In this document: piece after piece, positions 27,570 to 35,467 of the stretch
Position numbering within the stretch: position 1 is the stretch's first letter
Layout: each line of letters starts with the position of its first letter
Origin: Chondromyces crocatus
GTDB lineage: Bacteria > Myxococcota_A > Polyangia > Polyangiales > Polyangiaceae
DNA: 64,000 nucleotides
Assembly: GCF_001189295.1 (NCBI RefSeq)
Contig: NZ_CP012159.1
Span: 4,232,525-4,296,524 of the forward strand
Direction: 5' to 3'
Notes under the pieces: model-generated
What the model was told of the DNA's origin: nothing
The model's database searches: none
What the model saw: only the letters and a program-made list of their open reading frames with translations
Translations under genes and position numbers: made by a program

Positions 27570-28568
27570 GTGAGCGACAGCTATTACGCAGGACGCCATG
27601 TGGCGGTCACCGGTGCTGGTGGCTTCATCGGGAGCCACCTCTGCGAAGCCTTGGTTCGCGCGGGAGCCCGCGTCCGTGCGCTGGCGCGCTACACCTCCGG
27701 ATCACGACGAGGGCACCTCGAGCGCTTGCCGAGCGAGGTGCTCCGCGAGATCGACGTGCGCTTCGGTAACGTCGAAGATGCTGCCAGCGTCCGCGCCCTG
27801 ACGAAGGGGGGGGACGTCGTGTTCCACCTTGCGGCACTCATCGGCATTCCTTACTCCTACGCGGCTCCGCACCAGTACGTAGCGACCAACGTGCAAGGGA
27901 CGTTGAACGTTCTGGAAGCCGCTCGCGAGCACGGAGCGCGTGTCGTCCATACCTCTACCAGCGAGACGTACGGCACCGCTCGGTACACCCCCATCGATGA
28001 AGCACACCCGCTCACGGGACAGTCCCCCTACGCAGCCACCAAGATTGGCGCTGACAAGCTGGCGGAAAGTTACCACCTGTCCTTCGGTCTGGAGGTCGCG
28101 ACCATCCGTCCATTCAACACCTACGGCCCACGTCAGTCGGCGCGTGCAATCATTCCGACGGTCATGGCACAGCTCGCCTCTGGGGCGTCGGTCTTGCGAG
28201 TCGGCAGCACCTCACCCGTGCGCGATCTCAACTATGTGACCGATACCGTTGCAGGCTTTCTCGCCGTGGGGGCGAGCGACCGCGCGGTGGGGCAGACTCT
28301 CAACGTCGGCAGCGGTCGCGCCGTCTCGATCGGTGAGCTGATCGAGATCATCTTCCAGGTCACGGGGCGTCGAGCCGAGCTCCAGACTGACGAGACCCGA
28401 GTGCGGCCCGACGCGAGTGAGGTGCTCGTGCTCCTTTCGGACCATCGCCGCGCGACGGAGCTCGTGGGTTATGCGCCGCAGATGTCCCTCGAAGAGGGCC
28501 TGGCAAGAACCTATGCTTTCATCCAGGAGCATCTCTCTGATTATCGCCCCGACGAATACGCCGTCTGA
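27570..28568 (+). CDS. NAD-dependent nucleotide-sugar 4,6-dehydratase/epimerase (LegB-like)
   Basis: A 332-residue short-chain dehydrogenase of the extended type, starting at GTG 27570. The NAD-binding motif is VTGAGGFIGS, the catalytic triad includes TSTSETYG (Thr/Ser) and YAATK (Tyr-x-x-x-Lys), and RPFNTYGPRQSARAIIP marks the nucleotide-sugar part. The combination of TSTSETYGTA, GQSPYAATKIGADKLAESY and the RPFNTYGPRQSARA segment resembles LegB-type dehydratases, which start the path to legionaminic and related amino sugars from UDP- or GDP-GlcNAc. It is followed after about 40 bases by an aminotransferase of the type that acts on its product. Confidence 0.85.
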   Translation: MSDSYYAGRHVAVTGAGGFIGSHLCEALVRAGARVRALARYTSGSRRGHLERLPSEVLREIDVRFGNVEDAASVRALTKGGDVVFHLAALIGIPYSYAAPHQYVATNVQGTLNVLEAAREHGARVVHTSTSETYGTARYTPIDEAHPLTGQSPYAATKIGADKLAESYHLSFGLEVATIRPFNTYGPRQSARAIIPTVMAQLASGASVLRVGSTSPVRDLNYVTDTVAGFLAVGASDRAVGQTLNVGSGRAVSIGELIEIIFQVTGRRAELQTDETRVRPDASEVLVLLSDHRRATELVGYAPQMSLEEGLARTYAFIQEHLSDYRPDEYAV

Positions 28569-28610
28569 GGACGAGTCGACCCTTCATTCCTCCGAGTCGC
28601 GCTATGACGC

Positions 28611-29768
28611 ATGGGCAAGAGCATGTGGAAGGTTCCCCTCAGCGACCTGACGTTTGGACCAGAGGAGAAGGAGGCCGCCCTGCGTGTCCTCGACTCAGGC
28701 TGGCTGACCATGGGCGAGCATACGCTGGAGTTCGAGCGCCGACTGGGCGAAGCGCTGGGAACTCCACGGACTCTCGCGGTGACCAACTGTACGGTCGCGC
28801 TCCATCTCGCGTATGCGGCTCTGGGAGTCGGTCCAGGTGATGAGGTCATCTGCCCGAGCCTGACCTTCGTGGCGACAGCCAATGCCGCGCTGCTCACCGG
28901 GGCGACGGTGGTCCTGGCCGATGTGCTCGGCGAGCACGACCTGTCAATCGATCCCGAGGATATCGCCCGCAAGATAACGCCAAAGACCCGCGCCATCGCC
29001 GTGGTTCATTACGCTGGGTATCCTTGCGACATGGACGCGATCCGTGCCATCGCTGCCGAGCGACGTGTTGCCATCGTGGAGGACGTTGCACATGGCCCAC
29101 TCGCCCGGTGGCGAGGTCAGGCGCTCGGAACGCTCGGGGATGTGGGCTGTTTCAGCTTCTTTTCGAACAAGAACCTGGCGGTGGGTGAAGGCGGCGCGAT
29201 CACGTCGAAGGACGATTCTTTGCATTCACGAATGCGGCTGCTTCGCTCCCATGGGATGACGACCCTCACGCTCGATCGCCACAAGGGGCATGCATTTACC
29301 TATGATGTCGTCGAGGCTGGGATGAACTACCGCATTGACGAGCTTCGGAGCGCCATCGGCGTCATTCAGCTGGAGCGCCTGCCTGAGGGGAACCGGCGCC
29401 GCCGTGAGATCACTGAACGCTATCACACACAGCTCGCCTCCATCGCAGGCCTCCAGCTGCCTTACAAGGACTTCTACGCGAGGGGTGCAGGAGAGAGCGC
29501 GCATCACATCATGCCTGTGCTGCTACCAGAGGGCGTGCAGCGTCAGGCCGTGATGGAGCGGATGAAGGCAAACGGAATCCAGACGAGCGTCCATTACCCG
29601 CCAATCCACCAGTTCTCCCACCACGGAGCGTCGGAGCGGGTGCGCCGTGATGGGCTCGACCGCACCGATGCCATCGCCCCGCGAGAACTCACATTGCCAC
29701 TGTATCCTCGCATGCGAGATGGTGATGTCGATCTCGTCTGCGAAGCGCTTGCGGCATCACTCCGGTAG
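28611..29768 (+). CDS. DegT/DnrJ/EryC1/StrS-family sugar aminotransferase
   Basis: A 385-residue PLP enzyme that aminates a keto sugar bound to a nucleotide. The PLP lysine lies in FFSNKNLAVGEGG (Lys187), with the supporting Asp158 in VEDVAHG and the substrate-side SLTFVATANA. It is the natural partner of the preceding dehydratase in making an amino-deoxy sugar. Its last 12 bases overlap the end of the convergent nucleotidyltransferase gene. Confidence 0.92.
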   Translation: MGKSMWKVPLSDLTFGPEEKEAALRVLDSGWLTMGEHTLEFERRLGEALGTPRTLAVTNCTVALHLAYAALGVGPGDEVICPSLTFVATANAALLTGATVVLADVLGEHDLSIDPEDIARKITPKTRAIAVVHYAGYPCDMDAIRAIAAERRVAIVEDVAHGPLARWRGQALGTLGDVGCFSFFSNKNLAVGEGGAITSKDDSLHSRMRLLRSHGMTTLTLDRHKGHAFTYDVVEAGMNYRIDELRSAIGVIQLERLPEGNRRRREITERYHTQLASIAGLQLPYKDFYARGAGESAHHIMPVLLPEGVQRQAVMERMKANGIQTSVHYPPIHQFSHHGASERVRRDGLDRTDAIAPRELTLPLYPRMRDGDVDLVCEALAASLR

Positions 29769-30467
29769 ATAGCGCTCTCGGTGTTCCTCGAACTCGGCTT
29801 GAGCGTCTGCGAAATCATCGTTTCGCCCGATATCGAGCCAGTGGCCACGAAAAGGGAACGTCGCAATCGGCTCCTTCGAGCCGAGGAGCGAGTTCATGAG
29901 ATCATCGAAGCCGAAGGGCTGATTCCTGGGAATGTGGGGGAGGACTGCTCGGGTCATCGAATAGATCCCCATGCTCACCCAGAATGTGAACACAGGCTTC
30001 TCTCGAAACCCCGTGGCGTATCCAGACGCATCGAGATCGAGTACCCCGAGATCGATCTTCGAGTTGCGCTCACAGACTGCAACGGTGAGTGGCGCACTGG
30101 TCGCTTCTGCGAAGCGATAGAAACCAGCAAAGTCCAGATCGCACAGGATATCGCCATTCATGACCAGGAAGCGCTCTGGTAGCTCGTCTGCGTAGGCCAG
30201 CAGAGGACCCACCGTGCCGAGGGGAGTTTCCTCTCGGCGATAGGAAATCTTCAGGCCGTAGCGGTCGCCAGCCCCGATGACACCCTCGATGAGCGCGGCC
30301 TGGTGGCCGACGCACATCATCACATCCGTGATGCCTGCGCGGGCGAGCTGTCGGAGCAAGATGTCGACGATCGTGTGATCGCCGATGGGCATGAGTGGTT
30401 TGGGGAACAGGGCGGTGTAGGGCCTCAGTCGAGTACCCTTACCCCCAGCGAGCAGAACGGCCTTCAT
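29757..30467 (-). CDS. Sugar-phosphate nucleotidyltransferase
   Basis: A 236-residue enzyme of the NTP-transferase fold that joins a sugar-1-phosphate to a nucleotide. The N-terminal signature is LLAGGKGTRLRPYTALFPKP, and MNGDILCDLDF provides the metal-binding Asp. It lacks a C-terminal left-handed helix, so it resembles the short mannose-1-phosphate guanylyltransferase-type enzymes. Opposed to the dehydratase and aminotransferase genes but overlapping them at the 3' end, it probably supplies the activated sugar for the same pathway. Confidence 0.9.
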   Translation of the reverse strand: MKAVLLAGGKGTRLRPYTALFPKPLMPIGDHTIVDILLRQLARAGITDVMMCVGHQAALIEGVIGAGDRYGLKISYRREETPLGTVGPLLAYADELPERFLVMNGDILCDLDFAGFYRFAEATSAPLTVAVCERNSKIDLGVLDLDASGYATGFREKPVFTFWVSMGIYSMTRAVLPHIPRNQPFGFDDLMNSLLGSKEPIATFPFRGHWLDIGRNDDFADAQAEFEEHRERYLPE

Positions 30468-31221
30468 GGAGAGCGCTTCTCGTCAGAGCTGCACGAGCAG
30501 AGCGACTCTGCGCACCTCGCCAGCCCAGCAGTGTTCATTGACCCGTTTCCTCGTGACCCTATACCATTTCGCCTTGTAGGTGCCCGATCTGTCGCTGGCG
30601 CGGTGCCGCGTAGGTCGAGCCCGGCCCTCAGCGATGCGCACTCGAACATCAGATCCGTCGAGCTCACCGCCGCCACGTCGACCTCCCTATCGCGGTAGCG
30701 GGACCTTGGCGATGTGTGGTCCTGGCCCCCACCCAGGGGGGGTCTTGTTCCAAGCGCTCTGCCGCCTCGCCGATCGCTTTCGCGCGAGCGCTGGTGATCC
30801 AGGCACTGCGAGGATAGGGAGCGTCCTCTCGCTGCTCGCTGTCCATGCCACACGGGCCGGCGATCAAGACTTTCGTTACGAGCTGGGGTCGCTGTTGATG
30901 GATCTGGCCCTTGATGACGAGAGCCGCCTCACGGAAACTGTTCTTCCCCCGGAGGATGCATCTCACACGACGTTGACATCTGTCCGTCCGGTGCCTTACG
31001 CCCGCGTGTACTCACTCCGATGACCGGATCCAGCCGTGCCCGTTTTCGGGCGCAGCGTGGTCGATTCCGACCACTACAACCTGCGGAAGCTCGCAGGAAT
31101 CCCTGATGAAAGAGGGGAATCATGAGTGGCACGAGATCTGCTCGTCCGATGCTCTGACAAGGCGGATCCCGATCTGGCGGTCGTACTGCCGCCATCCGGA
31201 ACATCGCCGTAGAGTTTCTCT
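30468..31221. other. Intergenic stretch, about 750 bases, mostly without a clear gene
   Basis: Reading frames on both strands are mostly Arg/Pro/Ser-rich shadows. One segment at 30712-31023 looks somewhat protein-like and is listed separately. No RNA gene or repeat was recognised. The promoter of the nucleotidyltransferase gene should lie at the left end. Confidence 0.45.
30712..31023 (+). CDS. Possible small protein, doubtful
   Basis: A 103-residue frame from ATG 30712. The middle part (ALCRLADRFRASAGDPG, then SLLMDLALDDESRL) has a helical, protein-like composition, but the ends do not, there is no good ribosome-binding site, and no family is recognised. It could be a real short gene, a remnant or chance. 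Confidence 0.25.
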   Translation: MCGPGPHPGGVLFQALCRLADRFRASAGDPGTARIGSVLSLLAVHATRAGDQDFRYELGSLLMDLALDDESRLTETVLPPEDASHTTLTSVRPVPYARVYSLR

Positions 31222-31593
31222 ATGACCAGCGCACGCGACCTTCCCACTCGGCCCGCCGGGCGTCGGCGCAGGCCCACCACGAGCCCTGTCGTGCTTCTCG
31301 TCAGCGCGAGCGAGCTGCTCGTCGAGCGCTGTCGCCGTCTTCTTTTCGTCGAAGGAGCCGAGCTGGTGGAGTGCGATCTGGTCTCCTTGCGCGGGACGGC
31401 TGCATGGCTTTCGCCACTCGCGATCGTGATGACTGAAGACGTTCGAGGCTTCGATCCTGGCGGTTTTATCGAACTCTCGCGTCGAGTCGGGGCAGAGCTG
31501 GTCGTCCTTCCCTCGGAGGATGTGTCGGACGCAGCGCTCGCTGCGATGGTGACCACTGCGCTCGACATCGCGCAGCGTGCTCGCGCGGAGTGA
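31222..31593 (+). CDS. Hypothetical protein, receiver-like fold possible
   Basis: A 123-residue protein. After an Arg-rich start it has strand/helix alternation (VVLLVSASELLVERCRRLL, LAIVMTEDVRGFDP, ELVVLPSEDVSD) like a response-regulator receiver domain, but the phospho-acceptor Asp and partner Lys are not evident, so a pseudo-receiver is the most that can be said. It is convergent with modA, with a 14-base gap. The start is the first ATG in a frame with a coding look. Confidence 0.6.
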   Translation: MTSARDLPTRPAGRRRRPTTSPVVLLVSASELLVERCRRLLFVEGAELVECDLVSLRGTAAWLSPLAIVMTEDVRGFDPGGFIELSRRVGAELVVLPSEDVSDAALAAMVTTALDIAQRARAE

Positions 31594-31607
31594 TCGCGCA
31601 TCTCCTG

Positions 31608-32396
31608 CTAGATGCCGCCAAACCCGAACTCGCGGAGCTTCTGCTGAGCAGCGGGTGTCGACAGGAATTCGAGGAACTCAGCGGTCTCCTTCGACGACTT
31701 GGCTCCACGAACCGCCGCAGCGACGACCTCGACCCGAGACATGAGCGAAGGGGCTACTTCATCGAGTTCGACGACATCTCCGACACCACGGAGCTCGGAT
31801 CGGTACACGAACGCCGCCACGACTTCCCCTCGTCGTGCGTACGCGAGCACGGCAGCAACATCACCACCAAACACCAGGCGCCCCTGCAGAGCCTCCCACA
31901 TACCGAGGCGCACGAGCGCTTCCTTCGCATACTGGCCAGCGGGCACCGCGCCGGGCTCTCCGAGAGCGAGCCGCTCCCCGGCCGGCAGGTCCTTCAGTGT
32001 CGCCAGCTTGATGGGGGGACCGCCCACGGGGCCGATGAGAACGAGGGTGTTGGTCGCAATTACCCGACGTGTCTCTGGCCGAGCGAGACCTTTCGAGAGC
32101 AGCGCGTCGACGGGTTGCGAGCTGGCGAAGAGCACGCCATCCAGCGGAGCGCCTCCTTCCACTTGTCTCTGCAGGTCGCCAGATGCGCCGTAGGTGGCGC
32201 GGATCTGAACGGCTGGATGAGTTTTCTCGTAGTCTCGCACAAGCTCCGGCATGACCTGCCGAAGGCTTGCCGCGACACCAAGGAAGAGTTCGTGGGCGGG
32301 AGGCTCCCCCTTGCATGCAGATGAGAACACCAAGCAGGCGAGCGTGATGACGACACCTGCGAGGACATGCACGAGACCTGCTCGTGTTCGAGCCAT
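31608..32396 (-). CDS. modA: Molybdate-binding lipoprotein of an ABC transporter
   Basis: A 262-residue solute-binding protein anchored by a lipobox (VFSSAC, Cys28). The ModA pattern is visible in LFLGVAASLRQVMPEL, YGASGDLQRQVEGGAPLDGVLFAS, LALGEPGAVPAGQYAKEAL and the C-terminal SRVEVVAAAV...FLEFLSTPAAQQ. It should bind molybdate or tungstate and hand it to a ModBC permease, but no permease or ATPase gene is adjacent in this window. It directly follows the Sel1 gene in the same direction with a gap of about 10 bases. Confidence 0.85.
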   Translation of the reverse strand: MARTRAGLVHVLAGVVITLACLVFSSACKGEPPAHELFLGVAASLRQVMPELVRDYEKTHPAVQIRATYGASGDLQRQVEGGAPLDGVLFASSQPVDALLSKGLARPETRRVIATNTLVLIGPVGGPPIKLATLKDLPAGERLALGEPGAVPAGQYAKEALVRLGMWEALQGRLVFGGDVAAVLAYARRGEVVAAFVYRSELRGVGDVVELDEVAPSLMSRVEVVAAAVRGAKSSKETAEFLEFLSTPAAQQKLREFGFGGI

Positions 32397-32405
32397 CCTG
32401 CTCGC

Positions 32406-33122
32406 TCACTCCCGTGGCGGGAGCACATCCCCGCTGCGGCTCGCCAGCAGGCAGCCCTCATCGAACCCCAGCTTGCAGGCCTTGGTGTAGAGATCCGTGG
32501 CTCGAAGCGGATCACGCGGCACCCCTTCCCCCTGGACGTAAAGGTGACCCAGCTCGACACATGCGGGCGCGTTGCCTCGCTCGCAGATCCGTCGAAAGAG
32601 CTGCGCTGCGAGCACCGCATCCGCTCCGACACCTCGACCTCCCAGATAGGCGCGTCCGGCGGCGAGGCACCCCAGGTTCGCTCCTGCCTCGCATGCGTGC
32701 CGATAGGCGATGGTCTCCTCTTCTTCACCTTGAAGGATGCCTTGGTGGTAGGCATCGCCGAGCAGAAGGCACCCACGCGCGCTGTTCTCCGTACAGGCCT
32801 CACGAAACAGCCCAGTAGCGCGCTCCGTATCGATGGATACGACGTCTCCTCGCAGGTACATGGCGCCCAGCGTCACGCAGTCCTCGACGTGGTGCTCTGC
32901 GCAACCCTCCGTGCAGCCGACGAGATCCGTGGTCTCGCAGGGCAGATGGAACGGCAGCGGCGACCCTCCTGTGGGCGGGCTCGTCTCTGCGGCGCCAGGC
33001 TGGGTTTGACGTGCTTCAGGCCGCGCATGGTGCGCTGGGGGAGATCCTCGCTGCGACTGGCCTGCACAACCGAGCAGCGCAGCCCACCCGGAGACCACCA
33101 GGACCAGAGGCAAGGCACGCAT
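32406..33122 (-). CDS. Sel1-repeat lipoprotein
   Basis: A 238-residue protein from ATG 33122, with a lipobox AALLGC (Cys19). The mature part has several Sel1-like repeats of about 36 residues, recognisable by A-C-x(n)-G-C-L-x-L-G spacing (GCLLLGDAYHQG, GCLAAGRAYLGGRG, ACVELGHLYVQGEG), each with cysteine pairs. Such repeats bind other proteins, often in the periplasm. Ligand unknown. It probably forms one unit with modA. An upstream in-frame start at 33158 is less likely, as the signal peptide then would start 13 residues in. Confidence 0.85.
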   Translation of the reverse strand: MRALPLVLVVSGWAALLGCAGQSQRGSPPAHHARPEARQTQPGAAETSPPTGGSPLPFHLPCETTDLVGCTEGCAEHHVEDCVTLGAMYLRGDVVSIDTERATGLFREACTENSARGCLLLGDAYHQGILQGEEEETIAYRHACEAGANLGCLAAGRAYLGGRGVGADAVLAAQLFRRICERGNAPACVELGHLYVQGEGVPRDPLRATDLYTKACKLGFDEGCLLASRSGDVLPPRE

Positions 33123-33312
33123 GCCGAGGGTTATGACACAGGCACGATGCATCCCCAACGCTGCGGCGCGATCATCTGGTCAAGCCGTCTCGCCGCAGGG
33201 TCGCAAGATGGCCTGGCTCATCGAGGCCCCAAACGCATCGTTTGCTCAGCCGCATGGTCGCGATGATGCATGGCCCTGGTCCCCCGCCCAGTCCCGGTGT
33301 AAACGCTTGATC

Positions 33313-33735
33313 ATGTCCGCGACGAGCCCTCCCTCCTTGCGCGCATTCGACGAACCCAAGCTGGAAGCCATGGTCGAGCTGATGTACCTGGCTGCGTCCG
33401 CAGATGGGGAGTTCAGCGAAGAGGAGCGCGCTCACTTCCTGAAAAGCGTGGAATCACTCACCGATCGGCAGCTTGGAGCAGACGCCGTGAAGCGTGTCGT
33501 GGATGCGCTGGAAGGTAAACTTCGGAACTCGGATCGTCACGAGCGCCTCCTCTCGATCCGAGAGAGACTCGGGACCGCCGCTCTCTGCAAGGTCGCCTTC
33601 TCGTTGGCGATTGCAGTGATGGCGGCCGATGGCATCATCCGGACTTCCGAGCGAGAGGCCTTGCTGGAAATGGCCACGGCGCTTCAGCTGGATCGGGACG
33701 AAGCCGCCAACCTCGTCGCAAAGCACGCCTCCTGA
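33313..33735 (+). CDS. TerB-like tellurite-resistance family protein
   Basis: A 140-residue helical protein starting at ATG 33313. The pattern LMYLAASADGEFSEEERAHF and, 80 residues later, AIAVMAADGIIRTSEREALLEMA is that of the TerB family, in which the paired acidic motifs (ADGEFSEEE, ADGIIRTSE) may bind a metal. These proteins belong to stress and chemical-defence systems of unknown mechanism. No other Ter genes are adjacent. Upstream it is divergent from the Sel1-repeat gene. Confidence 0.8.
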   Translation: MSATSPPSLRAFDEPKLEAMVELMYLAASADGEFSEEERAHFLKSVESLTDRQLGADAVKRVVDALEGKLRNSDRHERLLSIRERLGTAALCKVAFSLAIAVMAADGIIRTSEREALLEMATALQLDRDEAANLVAKHAS

Positions 33736-33883
33736 CATTGTACTCCCTGGTCACTGGCTGTTCCTGGCGGGAGCTCCTTGGGGCTCCAGTCCGCGTTTTT
33801 TCGCGAGCTGTGGCGTCTTTCTCGGCGAGGGACGACGACGAGGGCCCGTTGACACGGATTTTTGGGTACCATGAGGGGCTACC

Positions 33884-34741
33884 GTGAGCTGGTCGACCAC
33901 CGGTTCGTTCCTCATCCCCTTTCCGATCCCCGGAGCCAAGCTCACATCCACCAGGGGGACGTATGTCGTCGGTCAGCTCATCGGCGACGGACAATACGGC
34001 TCCGTGTACGAGTGCATCGGCCCCTTCGATCAGCCGTATGCGCTGAAGATGCTGCGTCCGGCAAACAAGCCGTACCACGTCGTGAAGGAGGAGTGGGCCC
34101 GGGAGATGCACCGGCTGGACAGCTTCCGGCACCCCAACATCGTCTACATCCACGACGCTTTCGAGGAGAACTACCTCTTTTATCTCGCCCTCGAGCGCTG
34201 CGACACCAGCCTCCGAGCGCTGCTCGGCAGCGCGCTCCAGCCACCGCTGCTCGTGGAGTTGTCACGGCAGCTCCTCATGACGCTGCAGTACCTGCATGAC
34301 AATGGCCTGGTCCATGCCGACCTGCATGCGGGGAACGTCCTCATCTCGCAGCTCGATCGCGCACCCATCGTGAAGCTCACGGACTTCGGCGTCGCGCAGC
34401 AGCTCGACGCGAACCGACGGTGGTACCGACCTCAGGTGGCGAACCCGAAAATCCTCGTACCCGAGCTGGTCACTGCGGGGTACACGACGGCCCAGAGCGA
34501 TCTCTACCAGCTCGGCCTGTTGATGTTTCAAATGCACACCGGGCAGAGCGCCATCGACGTCAACGTCCCCTACGAGGAGATCGCGCGTCAGATCGCCGAG
34601 GGCACGCCGCGGCAGAAAGCCGAAGCGCTGGGGACGGGGTTTGGCAACATCATCGCCAAGCTGCTCCGTCGGCGCGATACGTACCGCTACCTCTCGGCCC
34701 GTGAGGCCTGGGACGACATGCGGCAGCTGCGCTGGCTCTGA
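33884..34741 (+). CDS. Small Ser/Thr protein kinase, variant catalytic loop
   Basis: A 285-residue kinase domain starting at GTG 33884. The glycine loop is GDGQYGSVY (34-42), the lysine is in YALKML (Lys55), the catalytic loop reads HADLHAGN instead of HRDLKPEN (Asp146 kept, Lys replaced by His) and DFG is intact (167-169). The activation segment lacks the usual APE, having VPELVTAG. The missing Lys and APE suggest altered activity. No sensor or membrane part follows, so it is cytosolic. It is convergent with the FKBP gene. Myxobacteria carry many such kinases; substrate unknown. Confidence 0.85.
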   Translation: MSWSTTGSFLIPFPIPGAKLTSTRGTYVVGQLIGDGQYGSVYECIGPFDQPYALKMLRPANKPYHVVKEEWAREMHRLDSFRHPNIVYIHDAFEENYLFYLALERCDTSLRALLGSALQPPLLVELSRQLLMTLQYLHDNGLVHADLHAGNVLISQLDRAPIVKLTDFGVAQQLDANRRWYRPQVANPKILVPELVTAGYTTAQSDLYQLGLLMFQMHTGQSAIDVNVPYEEIARQIAEGTPRQKAEALGTGFGNIIAKLLRRRDTYRYLSAREAWDDMRQLRWL

Positions 34742-34797
34742 ACGTCGCGCAGGCAGCTGCTCATCGCTGCGGGGGAGGTCGCCTCTGCGCTGAACGC

Positions 34798-35322
34798 TTA
34801 CTTCGCGCCAGCCCCTTTCTTCTTGCCCGTTCCGGGAGGGGCGGCCGCTTTCTCCTCCCCGATCCCAAGCAGCTCGACGTCGAAGACGAGCGTCGCTTTG
34901 CCAGGAATCTTCGGAGGGCTTCCGTTCTCGCCGTAGCCCAGACGCGAGGGAATCGTGAGCTTCCGCTTTCCCCCGACCTTCATCCCCGCCACACCTTCAT
35001 CCCAGCCTTTGATCACCTCGCCCTTGCCGAGGGTGAACTCGAGCGGCTCTCGCTCCACGGAGGAGTCGAACTGAGCGTTGTTTTTCTTCAGGCGACCCGT
35101 GTAGTGGACGCGCACCCGATCTCCGTCCTTGGCCTCAGCGCCAGTGCCGACAACGACGTCTTCTTTGATCAGGTCGGCTGGTTCTGGTTCCGCCACGACG
35201 GCTGCGGGAATCGCAGGTCGGCTGGGATCGGGTTCCGGCTCGGGGACCTTCTGCCCACAAGCAGCGAGGAGGGACAGCGTTGCAGTACACGTCGCGAGTC
35301 GGGCGATGTGGATGAGCGTCAT
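34798..35322 (-). CDS. FKBP-type peptidyl-prolyl cis-trans isomerase, lipoprotein
   Basis: A 174-residue protein. The lipobox SLLAAC near residue 22 marks a lipoprotein, followed by a Pro/Glu-rich linker and an FKBP domain (about 60-155) with [26 protein letters not shown] and [14 protein letters not shown]. It catalyses isomerisation of Xaa-Pro bonds during folding of envelope proteins. The tail is Lys/Gly/Ala-rich. Convergent with the kinase gene. Confidence 0.93.
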   Translation of the reverse strand: MTLIHIARLATCTATLSLLAACGQKVPEPEPDPSRPAIPAAVVAEPEPADLIKEDVVVGTGAEAKDGDRVRVHYTGRLKKNNAQFDSSVEREPLEFTLGKGEVIKGWDEGVAGMKVGGKRKLTIPSRLGYGENGSPPKIPGKATLVFDVELLGIGEEKAAAPPGTGKKKGAGAK

Positions 35323-35467
35323 GGCGCTCCGGTCTTATGCGTGCAGGGGGACCCGATCAAGGGGGCGACCGAGCATGCCGGTGTGGCAGCCTCTGGCGGG
35401 CCCCTTCTCATCGCGCTGCAGGAACTGCCTTCCTGGGCGGTTCGCTCCCCGCTAGGTTCTCGCGACC

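Noticed and set aside
30464-30853. Minus-strand frame of 129 codons
   Set aside because: Arg/Ser-rich, no ribosome-binding site, no motif; treated as non-coding.
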